Origin: Eikenella corrodens
GTDB lineage: Bacteria > Pseudomonadota > Gammaproteobacteria > Burkholderiales > Neisseriaceae
Direction of reading: 5' to 3'
NCBI RefSeq assembly: GCF_900187105.1
Contig: NZ_LT906482.1
Location: forward strand, 930,001 to 994,000
DNA: 64,000 nucleotides
Positions 25,301 through 34,690 of this stretch are shown in pieces. Under the pieces are notes generated by a model. It did no database searches. It was not told the DNA's origin and saw nothing but the letters and a program-made list of their open reading frames with translations. Numbering within the stretch: position 1 is the first letter of the stretch; each line of letters opens with the position of its first letter. Position numbers and translations under genes: made by a program.

Positions 25301-25710
25301 ATGAAGCCTTATCTGAAAAGCTTCCTGCTGATTGCCTTCGGCCTACCCCTGCTGGCTGGCTGATGATAGCCACCGCGCTGCTGAATGGTGATTTGTTTAT
25401 GGATTTGTCTTCGCCCAAACACCGCCACTTTTATGCCAGCCTGCTGCTGATATTGTGGGGATACTGCCTGCCCGCGGCGGCCACGTATATTTTGCTGGCA
25501 ATATGGCTGAAGCTTCAGCGCGGTTGGCGCGGAGCAGGCGTGTCTGCGGCGTTAGGGTTGGTCTTGGCAATATCGTCTATCGTATTGGGTGAGATGTTTT
25601 GGGGCGATGGCCTCGTGGAATGGGAGCTGACCTTGGCCATCGGCACTATCTCGGCCTTTGCGGCAGCCATCATGTTGCTCTGTCTGCCCAAAAGGCAATC
25701 CTTGGAATAA
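25301..25710 (+). pseudogene. Small four-helix membrane protein gene with frameshift
   Basis: An ATG at 25301 encodes MKPYLKSFLLIAFGLPLLAG, a first transmembrane helix, and stops at 25361. The next frame starts at an ATG overlapping that stop (25363) and continues 115 residues with three more helices (LLLILWGYCLPAAATYILLAI and following, ending PKRQSLE). Adding one base near 25360 would fuse them as LLAGWMIATALL. The simplest reading is a single-base deletion in one gene; translational coupling of two peptides through the TGATG overlap is the alternative. Hypothetical membrane protein with no recognised family. Confidence 0.55.
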
Positions 25711-25780
25711 TATTTGTCGGCATCACCGCCGTTTCAAAAAGTTTCTCCCGCTAACACCGACTTGCCAAAAGGATAAAAGG

Positions 25781-25822
25781 GGCTACCTGAAAAACACAGC
25801 TAGTATTTTTCAGGTAGCCTTT
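25781..25822. terminator. DUS-pair terminator upstream of fabA
   Basis: GGCTACCTGAAAAA and TTTTTCAGGTAGCC flank about 14 bases. It follows the frameshifted membrane protein gene by 70 bp. Confidence 0.7.
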
Positions 25823-26018
25823 CTGTTACACAAGCCGTGCCGATAGGATTAAAATGCCGCTGGCAAAGCTATCGGCCAGATTGCGCGGCACGGCATAATC
25901 AAATAGAATGCTTAATCTAGAGCTAAAACCTAAATTGTGCCGTAAGCGCTTCGCTAACCAACGATTCTGGTTTTTCTCCCATTATATCAAGCTGCCTTTG
26001 GCAGCATTAAGGATACCC

Positions 26019-26543
26019 ATGAGCAATTTCGTTCCACAAAACAGCTACTCCAAAGAAGAACTCTTGGCCTGCGGCCGCGGCGAACTTTTCGGCGCGGGCA
26101 ACGCGCAGCTGCCAATGCCCGATATGTTGATGATCGACCGCATTGTTGAAATCAACAGCACCGGCGGCAAATACGGCAAGGGCGAAATCATCGCCGAATT
26201 GGATATCCACCCCGATTTGTGGTTCTTCGGCTGCCACTTCATCGGCGATCCGGTAATGCCCGGCTGCTTGGGTTTGGACGCCATGTGGCAATTAGTGGGC
26301 TTCTTCCTGGGCTGGACGGGTGCGCCTGGCCGCGGCCGCGCCTTGGGCTGCGCCGAAGTGAAATTCACCGGCCAAGTATTGCCCAAGCACAAGAAAATCA
26401 CTTACCACATCCACATGAAACGCGTGATGAACAGCAAACTGGTGCTGGGCATTGCCGATGCGGAAATGAGCGTGGACGGCCATAAGATTTACGAAGGCAA
26501 CGGCCTGCGTGTAGGCTTGTTTACCAGCACAGACGATTTCTAG
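26019..26543 (+). CDS. fabA: 3-hydroxydecanoyl-ACP dehydratase/isomerase
   Basis: FabA dehydrates 3-hydroxydecanoyl-ACP and isomerises the trans-2 to the cis-3 double bond, starting unsaturated fatty acid synthesis. The start at 26019 ([19 protein letters not shown]) gives the usual length of 174 residues and follows TTAAGGATACCC; the open frame upstream is not conserved in type. Active-site His is in [15 protein letters not shown] and Asp in [13 protein letters not shown]. It is followed by fabB 93 bp downstream; the fabA-fabB pair marks the classical anaerobic unsaturated fatty acid pathway. Confidence 0.97.
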   Translation: MSNFVPQNSYSKEELLACGRGELFGAGNAQLPMPDMLMIDRIVEINSTGGKYGKGEIIAELDIHPDLWFFGCHFIGDPVMPGCLGLDAMWQLVGFFLGWTGAPGRGRALGCAEVKFTGQVLPKHKKITYHIHMKRVMNSKLVLGIADAEMSVDGHKIYEGNGLRVGLFTSTDDF

Positions 26544-26548
26544 CCAAC

Positions 26549-26613
26549 GGGCTACCTGAAAACGCCGGCTTTAAACCAATAGAAGCTTCTGCGTTTACTT
26601 TTCAGGTAGCCTA
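26549..26613. terminator. Spaced DUS pair between fabA and fabB
   Basis: GGGCTACCTGAAAA at 26550 and TTTTCAGGTAGCC at 26599 face each other over about 37 bases. The loop is large, so fabB may still be read through. Confidence 0.4.
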
Positions 26614-26636
26614 CTTTCCTAACGGAGTTCATTATT

Positions 26637-27848
26637 ATGAAACGAGTAGTCGTAACCGGTATCGGCATCGTGTCCAGCTTGGGCAACAACTGCCGCGAAG
26701 TGCTCGAATCGCTGCGCCAGCTCAAATCCGGCATCGCTTTTGACGAAAGCTACCGCGAAATGGGCTTGCGCTCACACGTGGCCGGCAACATCAAAATCGA
26801 CACCAAAGAGCATATCGACCGCAAAATCCTGCGCTTTATGGGTAACGCTGCAGCCTATGCCTATATCGCCATGAAAGAAGCCATCGCCCACGCCGGGCTC
26901 ACCGAAGAACAGGTATCAAACGTACGCACCGGCATCGTGGCCGGCAGCGGCGGCGCCTCTTCCGCCTCGCAAGTGGAAGCAGCCGATACCTTGCGCGAAA
27001 GCGGCGTGAAGCGCATCGGCCCCTACGGCGTAACCAAAACCATGGCCTCCACTGTGGCCGCCTGCTTGGCTACCCCGTTTAAAATCAAAGGTGTGAACTA
27101 TTCCATCAGCTCCGCCTGCTCCACTTCCGCCCACTGTATCGGCCACGCCGCCGAACTGATTCAGCTTGGCAAACAAGACATCGTGTTTGCCGGCGGCGGC
27201 GAAGAAGTATCGTGGCAGATGAGTTCCCTGTTTGACGCCATGGGCGCATTATCGAGCAAATACAACGACACGCCTGAACAGGCCAGCCGTGCCTACGATG
27301 CCGACCGCGACGGCTTCGTGATTTCCGGCGGCGGCAGCATTTTGGTGATGGAAGAATACGAGCACGCCAAAGCGCGCGGTGCCAATATTTTGTGTGAACT
27401 CACCGGCTATGGTGCCACTTCCGACGGCCACGACATGGTGCAGCCGTCCGGCGAAGGTGCGGTGCGCTGCATGCAGATGGCACTTGCCCAGCACGGCGGC
27501 AGCGTGGACTACATTAATGCCCACGGCACGTCCACCCCGGTGGGCGACACCAAAGAACTCGGCGCCATCCGCGAAACCTTTGAAGGCAAAGAAGTGCCGC
27601 TCATCAGTTCCACCAAATCCCTTTCCGGCCACGCATTGGGTGCTGCCGGTTCCAATGAGGCGATTTATTCCATCCTGATGATGCTCAACGATTTCGTGTG
27701 TGCCAGCGCCAATGTCCTGAATTTAGATGAAAAAGCTGCCGGCCTGCCGATTGTGCGCGAAAACATCGCCAAAAAGCTCAATGCCGTGATGTCGAACAGC
27801 TTCGGCTTCGGCGGCACCAATGCCACGTTGATTTTTAGCCGCGTGTAG
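26637..27848 (+). CDS. fabB: 3-oxoacyl-ACP synthase I
   Basis: FabB elongates cis-3-decenoyl-ACP and other acyl-ACPs, the second dedicated step in unsaturated fatty acid synthesis. The 403-residue thiolase-fold protein starts [18 protein letters not shown] and has the catalytic triad: Cys in [17 protein letters not shown], His in [14 protein letters not shown] and His in [15 protein letters not shown]. The glycine-rich end [18 protein letters not shown] is typical. Preceded by AACGGAG. Confidence 0.97.
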   Translation: MKRVVVTGIGIVSSLGNNCREVLESLRQLKSGIAFDESYREMGLRSHVAGNIKIDTKEHIDRKILRFMGNAAAYAYIAMKEAIAHAGLTEEQVSNVRTGIVAGSGGASSASQVEAADTLRESGVKRIGPYGVTKTMASTVAACLATPFKIKGVNYSISSACSTSAHCIGHAAELIQLGKQDIVFAGGGEEVSWQMSSLFDAMGALSSKYNDTPEQASRAYDADRDGFVISGGGSILVMEEYEHAKARGANILCELTGYGATSDGHDMVQPSGEGAVRCMQMALAQHGGSVDYINAHGTSTPVGDTKELGAIRETFEGKEVPLISSTKSLSGHALGAAGSNEAIYSILMMLNDFVCASANVLNLDEKAAGLPIVRENIAKKLNAVMSNSFGFGGTNATLIFSRV

Positions 27849-27862
27849 TAAAGGCTACCTGA

Positions 27863-27900
27863 AAAATAGCCGAACCCTAAAACGGGTTCGGCTATTTTTA
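27863..27900 (+). terminator. Intrinsic terminator after fabB
   Basis: AAAATAGCCGAACCC pairs with GGGTTCGGCTATTTT around TAAAAC, a strong 15-bp stem. A single DUS precedes it. Confidence 0.9.
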
Positions 27901-28143
27901 TATGGTTTTTTCTGGCGTGAAAACCGGCAACTTCAGCATACCATATCCGTTTACCTGATAATGAGGCAAAGCATGCAACAGTGTTTGTAAAGTTTTTGCC
28001 AATTTTTTCAAGTAGCCTTGATAATTACCCATCCTACCATTATCTTAGTAACAATAGATTTTTAAAAATACACTTGCTGATGTGATTTATTCTGATTTTT
28101 TGGTTAAGACGAGCCTTTTTGGCTAGATAATTTTGCCAAGTAT

Positions 28144-28209
28144 GGTCAATAACTTGACCTTAATCAAGAAAATCAATAATCCGCATATTATGGGCTAGAG
28201 TTCTATAAT
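28144..28209 (+). promoter_or_regulatory. Candidate farR operator and promoter (overlapping dyads, FNR-like box)
   Basis: GGTCAA-TAAC-TTGACC (28144-28159) is a perfect dyad. It overlaps CTTGA-N6-TCAAG (28153-28168), and within that TTGACCTTAATCAA fits the FNR box TTGAT-N4-ATCAA with one mismatch. A -10 hexamer TATAAT lies at 28204-28209. The 5' part of this gap (27901-28143) is AT-rich and shows nothing else. A MarR-type autoregulatory site and an FNR site are both possible. Confidence 0.4.
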
Positions 28210-28306
28210 AAACTGAATCAATACCCTGATCGTTAATAGGGAATTAATTATAAAAAACCACACAAAAATGTTGCCAACTACTTCGTCTGTACCAAGGGAG
28301 ATCGCG

Positions 28307-28753
28307 ATGATCAAGCATTCCAAACATTCTTCGCTAAATATTGCGTTAATACAGGCGCGCGAAGCGTTGATGACGCATTTTCGCCCGCTGCTCAACGAAA
28401 TCGGCCTCACCGACCAGCAATGGCGTATCCTGCGCCTCTTGGCCGAAAACGGTACGATGGATTTTCAAGACTTGGCCCGCAGTGCCTGCATCCTGCGCCC
28501 CAGCCTAACCGGTATCCTTACCCGCCTGGAAAAAATGAAGCTGGTGGTGCGCCTGCGCCCAGCCAACGACCACCGCCGCGTTTACCTCAAACTTACCGAA
28601 GAAGGCGAGCGTACTTTCAACGACTTTGTCGGCAAAATCGATGCTTGCTACGACGACATCGAAAGCCAGCTTTCTAAAGAAAAACTGGAACAGCTGCACG
28701 AATTGCTGAACCAAATGGCTGCTATCCATGTGGCCACGATGGCGCGGATGTAA
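28307..28753 (+). CDS. farR: MarR-family regulator, FarR-like
   Basis: The start at 28307 (MIKHSKHSSLNIALIQAREAL) is preceded by GGGAGATCGCG; the frame from 28268 adds 13 unlikely residues. The 148-residue protein has the MarR winged helix (LTDQQWRILRLLAENGTMDFQDLARSACILRPSLTGILTRLEKMKLVVRLRPANDHRRVYLKLTEEG) between dimerisation helices. It closely follows the layout of neisserial FarR, which controls the FarAB fatty acid efflux pump and, in meningococci, nadA. A farR next to fabAB fits a lipid-related role. Also resembles HpaR-type regulators, so the target set is not certain. Confidence 0.8.
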   Translation: MIKHSKHSSLNIALIQAREALMTHFRPLLNEIGLTDQQWRILRLLAENGTMDFQDLARSACILRPSLTGILTRLEKMKLVVRLRPANDHRRVYLKLTEEGERTFNDFVGKIDACYDDIESQLSKEKLEQLHELLNQMAAIHVATMARM

Positions 28754-28770
28754 GGCCTTACCGTATTCCG

Positions 28771-28817
28771 TAAAGGCTACCTGAAAACCTCTGTCCGGTT
28801 TTTCAGGTAGCCTTTTT
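28771..28817. terminator. DUS-pair terminator after farR
   Basis: AAAGGCTACCTGAAAA and TTTTTCAGGTAGCCTTTTT flank about 12 bases, 20 bp after the stop, ending in a T run. Confidence 0.8.
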
Positions 28818-28818
28818 C

Positions 28819-28907
28819 TATAGCCAAAGCACTTCGCTGCTTACTTTATATTGGCCTGCCTGCTACGGCTCACCACCGAGTAGGAAAAAATCATTGTTTT
28901 AGCTATA
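28819..28907. repeat. Diverged short MITE with TATAGC ends
   Basis: Left end TATAGCCAAAGCACTT and inverted right end (TTTTAGCTATA) match the ends of the 11723 element, but the core is short and hardly recognisable. It lies between farR and cdsA, 71 bp upstream of cdsA. Confidence 0.45.
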
Positions 28908-28978
28908 GGTAAGGCAGTTTCGCTTATAATCCTGCAATCAAAACAAATATGCCAAAGGCTACCTGAAAGAACCCAACC

Positions 28979-29782
28979 ATGCTCAAACAACGAATCCTCA
29001 CCGCCCTGGTTTTACTGCCGCTGATGCTCGGTATGCTGTTTGCCGCCGGCAGCAGCCTGTGGGCACTGTTTTCCGGCCTGATTGCCCTGCTCGCCCTATG
29101 GGAATACAGCCGGCTATGCAGCATGCCGGAACAAATGCAAATGCAGCGGTCTTATTTGGCCGGTACCGCGCTGTTTATGGTACTGGCGTGGAGTGGCGGT
29201 TGGCGGCTGCCAGCAGCAGCATGGGCAATCGTGCTCGCCTTCTGGCTGCTCGGCATGCCTGCCTGGCTGCGTTTCAAATGGCGGTTACAGGCCGATTGGA
29301 AAGGTATGGCCGCCGGCTGGCTGCTGATGCTGCCTTTCTGGTTTGCCCTGCTGGAGCTGCGCCCCAACAGCCAATCCGCACTCCATCTCTTAGCTGTGAT
29401 GATGCTGGTGTGGATCGCCGACGTGTTTGCCTATGTATTCGGCCGGCTGTGGGGCAAACACAAACTGGCCCCCACCATCAGCCCCGGCAAAAGCTGGGAA
29501 GGCGTGTTTGGCGGGCTGTTGTGCGGGCTGGTGTATGCCTCATTGGCACGCGCTGCCGGCTGGTTCGGCTTCAATATTTCCTGGCTCGGCATCATGCTCA
29601 CTGCCACTGTACTTACCTTTGTGGGTATCGGCGGCGACCTTCTGGAGAGCTGGTTTAAACGTGCTGCCGGCGTGAAAGACAGCAGCAACTTGCTCCCCGG
29701 CCACGGCGGCGTGTTCGACCGTGTAGATTCGCTGATAGCCGTATTGAGCGTATATGCCGCCATCGGTGCATTGTTCGGCTAA
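28979..29782 (+). CDS. cdsA: Phosphatidate cytidylyltransferase
   Basis: CdsA makes CDP-diacylglycerol from phosphatidate and CTP, the precursor of all phospholipids. The 267-residue protein has about seven to eight transmembrane helices and the conserved C-terminal half: DVFAYVFGRLWGKHKLAPTISPGKSWEGVFGG and the family signature KRAAGVKDSSNLLPGHGGVFDRVDS with its metal-binding acids. In many bacteria cdsA follows uppS; here it stands alone between farR and the RNB gene. Confidence 0.96.
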   Translation: MLKQRILTALVLLPLMLGMLFAAGSSLWALFSGLIALLALWEYSRLCSMPEQMQMQRSYLAGTALFMVLAWSGGWRLPAAAWAIVLAFWLLGMPAWLRFKWRLQADWKGMAAGWLLMLPFWFALLELRPNSQSALHLLAVMMLVWIADVFAYVFGRLWGKHKLAPTISPGKSWEGVFGGLLCGLVYASLARAAGWFGFNISWLGIMLTATVLTFVGIGGDLLESWFKRAAGVKDSSNLLPGHGGVFDRVDSLIAVLSVYAAIGALFG

Positions 29783-29785
29783 ATA

Positions 29786-29854
29786 GAGGCTACCTGAAAA
29801 ATTTTGGCTTTGCAGAAACCCTGCTGCATTTTCATCTCGCTTTCAGGTAGCCTT
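29786..29854. terminator. Spaced DUS pair after cdsA
   Basis: GAGGCTACCTGAAA and TTTCAGGTAGCCTT are separated by about 40 bases; weak hairpin because of the large loop. Confidence 0.4.
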
Positions 29855-29932
29855 CCTGAGAAACTGCCTGTTTCTATGCTAAAATCCGCCCCCCTCAATA
29901 TTTCAACCCGACAAAGCGGTTTCCCCTTTTAA

Positions 29933-31801
29933 ATGAATATATTCTACGAAGAAAGCGGCCAATTCAAAGTGGCCGCTGTGGTGCAGAAAAACGATAGCAC
30001 CTATCAGGCCACCACCCAACATGGCAAACGCGCCAAAATCAAAGCCAACAACGTTTTCGTGGAATTCACCGAGCCGATGGACGCTTTTCTCGAACGCGCC
30101 CAGGCCGAAGCCGCACAAATCGACACCGACCTGCTGTGGGAATTTTGCGGCGAAGACGAATTTACTGCCCAAAACATCGCAGCCGACTACTTCGGTCATC
30201 CTCCAAGCCAGCACGAACTGGCCGCCACCCTGATTGCGCTCTATGCCGCACCGATGTATTTCTATAAAAAAGGCAAAGGCGTGTTTAAAGCAGCGCCGGA
30301 AGACACCCTGAAACAGGCACTGGCCGCCATCGAGCGCAAAAAACAACAAGACGCACAAATAGCCGCTTGGGCAGAAGAATTAGCACAAGGCCGACTGCCC
30401 GCTGAAATTGCCGCTGATTTACGCACCATCCTGCACAATCCGGACAAACAATCGCCCACCTACAAAGCCTTCGCCAAAGCCGCCGCCGAACTGAAGATTT
30501 CCGCCTATCAGCTCGCCCGGCAAACCGGCGGCGTGGGCTCGCTGCCTCAATACCTGCTCGACGGCTTTTGCTGCAAACACTTCCCACAAGGCACCGCCGC
30601 ACCGGAAACCGCCGTGCCCGCTGTCCCCGAACTGCCGGATGCCGCCGATTTGTCCGCATTCTCCATTGATGATGTCGAAACCAGCGAAATCGACGACGCG
30701 CTTTCCGTGCAAGACCTGCCGGGCGGCGGCAAACGTGTCGGCATCCACATCGCCGTGCCCACGCTGGCCATTGCCGAAAACAGCCCGATTGAAACCCTTA
30801 TTAAACAAAGGCAAAGCACTGCCTACTACCCCGGCGGCAAAATCACCATGCTGCCGAACAACTGGATTCAAACCTTCAGCCTAGACGAAGGCAAACGGCC
30901 GGTATTGAGCCTGTATGTGGAAGTAGACAAGGATTTTCAGGTAGCCTCAGCGCCGCAAACCCGCCTCGAAAACCTAAGCATCAAGCACAACCTGCGCATC
31001 CAAGACATCGAGCCGCATTTCAACGCCGACACCGGCCTCTCCGAAAACGAACCCGTACGATTCCCCTGCCAGCCGCAGCTGCGCTGGCTGTACCGCTTCG
31101 CCGTCGAACGCCAAAAACAGCGCGATCGCTACGAAGAAAACCGCGCCCCGCAATACGACTACGGCATCGAATTCAATCCCGACGGCAGCGTGCGCATCAG
31201 CCGCCGCGAACGCGGCTCGCCCATCGACACGCTGGTATCCGAAATGATGATTCTGGCCAACAGCACCTGGGCACAAATGCTGGATGAGAACGGCCTGCCC
31301 GGCCTTTTCCGCGTGCAAACCGGCGGCAAAGTGCGCATGAGCACCCAATCCGAGCCGCACAGCGGCATGAACTTGGCGCACTACGGCTGGTTCACCTCCC
31401 CGCTGCGCCGCGCCGCCGACTGCATCAACCAGCGCCAGCTGCTCAGCTTAATCGAGCCCGATTTGCCGCCGCGTTTTGAAAAAAACAGCAGCGATCTGTT
31501 TGCCGCCCTGCGCGATTTCGATGCTGCCTACACCGTCTACGCCGATTTCCAACGCCAGATAGAAGCCTATTGGAGCCTGGTGTATATGCAGCAGGAAAAC
31601 CTGCTCGAGCTGACCGCCGTATTGCTGAAAGAAGATTTGGTGCGCATCGAAGGCCTGCCGCTGGTGGGCCGCGTGCACGGCGTGCCGATCGACATCCCGC
31701 CCAAAACCCGCATGAAACTGGCCGTTACCCAATTGGATGCCGAGCAGCAGCTTTTGTCTTTGAAATATTTGAACGTATTGCCGCCGGAATCAGCTGCTTA
31801 A
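29933..31801 (+). CDS. RNase II/RNB-family exoribonuclease
   Basis: A 622-residue protein of the RNB superfamily, 3'-to-5' processive exoribonucleases. The catalytic RNB domain (about residues 235-530) shows DDVETSEIDDALSVQDLPGGGKRVGIHIAVP, with the clustered active-site Asp residues, and later YYPGGKITMLPNNW and YGWFTSPLRRAADCINQRQLL. The N-terminal 200 residues are helix-rich and differ from the cold-shock domains of E. coli RNase II; the C-terminus has a short S1-like strand set. This matches the variant RNase II found in Neisseriaceae and other betaproteobacteria. An in-frame reversed DUS is read as DFQVASA. Confidence 0.9.
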   Translation: MNIFYEESGQFKVAAVVQKNDSTYQATTQHGKRAKIKANNVFVEFTEPMDAFLERAQAEAAQIDTDLLWEFCGEDEFTAQNIAADYFGHPPSQHELAATLIALYAAPMYFYKKGKGVFKAAPEDTLKQALAAIERKKQQDAQIAAWAEELAQGRLPAEIAADLRTILHNPDKQSPTYKAFAKAAAELKISAYQLARQTGGVGSLPQYLLDGFCCKHFPQGTAAPETAVPAVPELPDAADLSAFSIDDVETSEIDDALSVQDLPGGGKRVGIHIAVPTLAIAENSPIETLIKQRQSTAYYPGGKITMLPNNWIQTFSLDEGKRPVLSLYVEVDKDFQVASAPQTRLENLSIKHNLRIQDIEPHFNADTGLSENEPVRFPCQPQLRWLYRFAVERQKQRDRYEENRAPQYDYGIEFNPDGSVRISRRERGSPIDTLVSEMMILANSTWAQMLDENGLPGLFRVQTGGKVRMSTQSEPHSGMNLAHYGWFTSPLRRAADCINQRQLLSLIEPDLPPRFEKNSSDLFAALRDFDAAYTVYADFQRQIEAYWSLVYMQQENLLELTAVLLKEDLVRIEGLPLVGRVHGVPIDIPPKTRMKLAVTQLDAEQQLLSLKYLNVLPPESAA

Positions 31802-31859
31802 ATGATAGGGTACTGGCTCAATACAACAACGGCTTATTTCCACTATTCTCTGCGGACAA

Positions 31860-32075
31860 AGCAGGCAAATAATCGATTTATCCACAAACAGCCAATTAGC
31901 CCAGCCATTATTCCACAATAATCCACAGTCGAACGGCAACCAAACAACAAGGTTTACTTATCCTATCTAAATGGTTTTAATGAATTTTCTGGATAATCCA
32001 CTATTTCTATACTGCTCCAATATAAACAACAAAAATAAATTAGAAAATTAGATATAAAAACGACTTAGTTCAACT
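31860..32075. other. Candidate replication origin: DnaA-box cluster next to AT-rich DNA
   Basis: In the 316-bp gap between the RNB gene and gnd there is a perfect DnaA box TTATCCACA (31878-31886). Near matches follow: TATTCCACA (about 31910), TAATCCACA (about 31918), TCTGGATAA (reverse orientation, about 31989) and TAATCCACT (about 31994). A strongly AT-rich stretch with TATAAACAACAAAAATAAAT lies at about 32020-32060. A perfect parS lies 5.6 kb away. No DUS and no coding frame is seen in this gap. Confidence 0.4.
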
Positions 32076-32117
32076 TACCCCGATACTAAATTTCAAACTT
32101 CGTAATCTAAAAACATT

Positions 32118-33584
32118 ATGCAAAACCTTCTTCACAATAAAAGCGATATTGCCGTTATCGGTTTGGCCGTTATGGGACAAAACCTGATTCTGAATATGAA
32201 CGATCACGATTTCCAAGTGAGTGCCTACAACCGCACGGCGGCTAAAACTGAGCAATTCCTTAATGGCCCGGCCAAAGGTACAAAAATTATCGGTGCCTAC
32301 AGCTTGGAAGAACTAATCGGCCAATTGAAGCAGCCCCGCAAGGTGATGCTGATGGTGCAGGCCGGGCAGGCAGTAGACGAGTTGATTGCGCAGCTGGTGC
32401 CGCTCTTGGATAAGGGCGACATCATCATCGATGGTGGCAATGCCCATTATCCCGATACCGAACGGCGTACTGCTGAGCTGGCTGCACAAGGTATTTTATT
32501 TATTGGTACCGGTATTTCCGGTGGTGAAGAAGGCGCGCGCCATGGGCCGTCTATCATGCCTGGCGGCAACCCGGAAGCTTGGCCGGCAGTAAAGCCGATT
32601 TTGCAGGCAGTAGCCGCCAAAACGGCCAATGATGAGGTATGTTGCCACTGGGTAGGCAAAAATGGTGCCGGCCATTTTGTGAAAATGGTGCATAACGGCA
32701 TCGAATACGGCGATATGCAGCTTATCTGCGAAGCCTACCAGTTTATGAAAGACGGCCTGGGTATGAGCCATGCCGAAATGCAGGCTGTTTTTGCTGAATG
32801 GAATAAGACCGAACTTAATAGTTATCTGGTTCAAATTACTGCCGATATTTTGGGCACAAACGACGTAGACGGCACACCGCTGGTAGAAAAAATCCTCGAT
32901 CGTGCCGGTCAGAAAGGCACTGGGAAATGGACCGGTATCAATGCCTTGGATTTGGGCACGCCGCTCACACTGATTACCGAAGCAGTGTTTGCTCGCTGTA
33001 TTTCCGCCCTAAAAACCCAACGGGTGCAGGCCGAAACGGTTTTCGAGCATAAAATCGAGCCGGTGGCCGGTAAGCGGGAAGAATGGCTGGCTGCTTTGCG
33101 CCAAGCATTGCTGGCTTCCAAAATTATTTCTTATGCTCAAGGCTTTATGCTGATGCGTCAGGCCAGTGAGCATTACGGCTGGGATTTGGATTATGGGAAT
33201 ACTGCTTTGTTGTGGCGCGAAGGCTGCATCATCCGTAGCGCGTTTTTAGGCAATATCCGCGATGCCTATGCCGCCAATCCGGATTTGGTATTCCTTGGCA
33301 GCGATGCCTATTTCAAAAACCTGTTGCAGCAGGCCATGCCGGGCTGGCGCAAAGTGGCTGCTGCCGCGATGCAGCATGGTTTGCCGATGCCCTGCACCGT
33401 ATCCGCCCTCTCCTTCCTCGACAGCTACACCTGCGGCCGCCTGCCCGCCAACCTGTTGCAGGCGCAACGCGACTACTTCGGCGCCCACACCTATGAGCGC
33501 ATCGATCGGCCGGAAGGCGAGTTTTTCCACACAAACTGGACAGGCACCGGCGGCGATACCGCTTCCACCGCCTACAATGTTTGA
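32118..33584 (+). CDS. gnd: 6-phosphogluconate dehydrogenase (decarboxylating)
   Basis: Converts 6-phosphogluconate to ribulose 5-phosphate with NADPH formation. The 488-residue protein has the N-terminal NADP-binding motif IGLAVMGQNLILNMNDHDF, DGGNAHYPDTERRTAELA, the family signature GTGISGGEEGARHGPSIMPGG, the catalytic Lys/Glu region HFVKMVHNGIEYGDMQLICEAY and the C-terminal SALSFLDSYTCGRLPANLLQAQRDYFGAHTYER. Length is normal for the long (dimeric) class. The start is MQNLLHNKSDIAVIGL. Confidence 0.97.
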   Translation: MQNLLHNKSDIAVIGLAVMGQNLILNMNDHDFQVSAYNRTAAKTEQFLNGPAKGTKIIGAYSLEELIGQLKQPRKVMLMVQAGQAVDELIAQLVPLLDKGDIIIDGGNAHYPDTERRTAELAAQGILFIGTGISGGEEGARHGPSIMPGGNPEAWPAVKPILQAVAAKTANDEVCCHWVGKNGAGHFVKMVHNGIEYGDMQLICEAYQFMKDGLGMSHAEMQAVFAEWNKTELNSYLVQITADILGTNDVDGTPLVEKILDRAGQKGTGKWTGINALDLGTPLTLITEAVFARCISALKTQRVQAETVFEHKIEPVAGKREEWLAALRQALLASKIISYAQGFMLMRQASEHYGWDLDYGNTALLWREGCIIRSAFLGNIRDAYAANPDLVFLGSDAYFKNLLQQAMPGWRKVAAAAMQHGLPMPCTVSALSFLDSYTCGRLPANLLQAQRDYFGAHTYERIDRPEGEFFHTNWTGTGGDTASTAYNV

Positions 33585-33626
33585 GGCTACCTGAAAGCTG
33601 ATGTAGCTTAGTGGCACTCCAAAATT

Positions 33627-33672
33627 AAAGGCTACCTGAAAACCGTTTGTTGATTTTCAGGTAGCCTTTTAT
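33627..33672. terminator. DUS-pair terminator between convergent gnd and lpxC
   Basis: AAAGGCTACCTGAAAA and TTTTCAGGTAGCCTTTT flank about ten bases; it serves both directions. A further single DUS lies at the gnd stop. Confidence 0.8.
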
Positions 33673-33684
33673 CTGCTTGCCGGT

Positions 33685-34602
33685 TTACGCTGCAGCAGGC
33701 AGGGCGTGGAAAGCGGCGGGCAGGTTTTGGTTATGTGGGAAAGTGACCCATTCGTAGCTTTCCGGGTCGGCGAGAATGGCACGTAATAAGGCGTTATTGA
33801 TGGCGTGGCCGGATTTGTGGCCTTCGAATGCGCCGATTATTGGCGCGCCGATGACATATAAATCGCCCACGGCATCGAGGATTTTGTGGCGTACGAATTC
33901 GTCGGGGTAGCGCAGGCCTTCCGGATTGAGCACGTCATTGTCGTCAATCACCACGGCATTGCTCAAGTTGCCGCCCAAGCCCAGGCCGTGTGCGCGCATC
34001 ATTTCCACTTCCTGCATGAAGCCGAAGGTACGGGCGCGGGCGATTTCTTCCACATACGATGCGCCGGCGAAATCGATTTCAAAGGTGGGGTTGCTGCGGT
34101 TGAATACGGGGTGGTCAAAATTGATGGTAAGGCTAACTTTAAAGCCGTCGTACGGAGTAAAGCGCACCCATTTGCCCGGCTCCTGCACTTCCACTGGCTT
34201 CAAAATACGCAGGAAGCATTTTTCGGCCTTTTGATCCACGATGCCCGCATCTTGCAGCAGATACAAAAAAGGCAGGCTGGAGCCGTCCATAATCGGGATT
34301 TCCGGCGCATTCAATTCAATCAACACATTATCGATGCCGTAGGCGGCCAGTGCCGACATTAAATGCTCGATTGTGCCCACCCGCACGCCGTCTTCGGTAA
34401 CGATGGTGGAGGAGAGGCGGGTGTCGTTGATCAGTTCGGGCACGAGCTTGATCGGGCGGTTTTGTTCGCCGGCCAAATCGGTGCGGCGGAATACGATGCC
34501 GCTGTTTTCGGCAGCCGGATGCAGGGTAAGCAAAACCCGCTCGCCTGAATGCAGGCCGACGCCGGTGGCTTGAACGGATTGGGCTAGGGTGCGCTGTTTC
34601 AT
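33685..34602 (-). CDS. lpxC: UDP-3-O-acyl-N-acetylglucosamine deacetylase
   Basis: LpxC is the zinc-dependent first committed step of lipid A synthesis. The start at 34602 (MKQRTLAQSVQATGVGLHSGE) is the family start; the frame is open 13 codons further. The 305-residue protein has the zinc-site His in VGTIEHLMSALAAYGIDN and the segment DAVGDLYVIGAPIIGAFEGHKSGHAINNALLRA, with zinc-binding His/Asp and the catalytic His. In many proteobacteria lpxC lies at the end of the dcw cluster; here it is separate. Confidence 0.97.
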   Translation of the reverse strand: MKQRTLAQSVQATGVGLHSGERVLLTLHPAAENSGIVFRRTDLAGEQNRPIKLVPELINDTRLSSTIVTEDGVRVGTIEHLMSALAAYGIDNVLIELNAPEIPIMDGSSLPFLYLLQDAGIVDQKAEKCFLRILKPVEVQEPGKWVRFTPYDGFKVSLTINFDHPVFNRSNPTFEIDFAGASYVEEIARARTFGFMQEVEMMRAHGLGLGGNLSNAVVIDDNDVLNPEGLRYPDEFVRHKILDAVGDLYVIGAPIIGAFEGHKSGHAINNALLRAILADPESYEWVTFPHNQNLPAAFHALPAAA

Positions 34603-34690
34603 AAAAACTCCGAGAAATCTGCATAAAGCAGCTGCCATCATACGGGAAATATGTTTGCCTGTCTTTCCGATTAAATTTGGCTATGGTTTG

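Noticed and set aside
28195-28410. Minus-strand 71-residue frame at the farR promoter
   Set aside because: Overlaps the farR start on the opposite strand and has no coding character.
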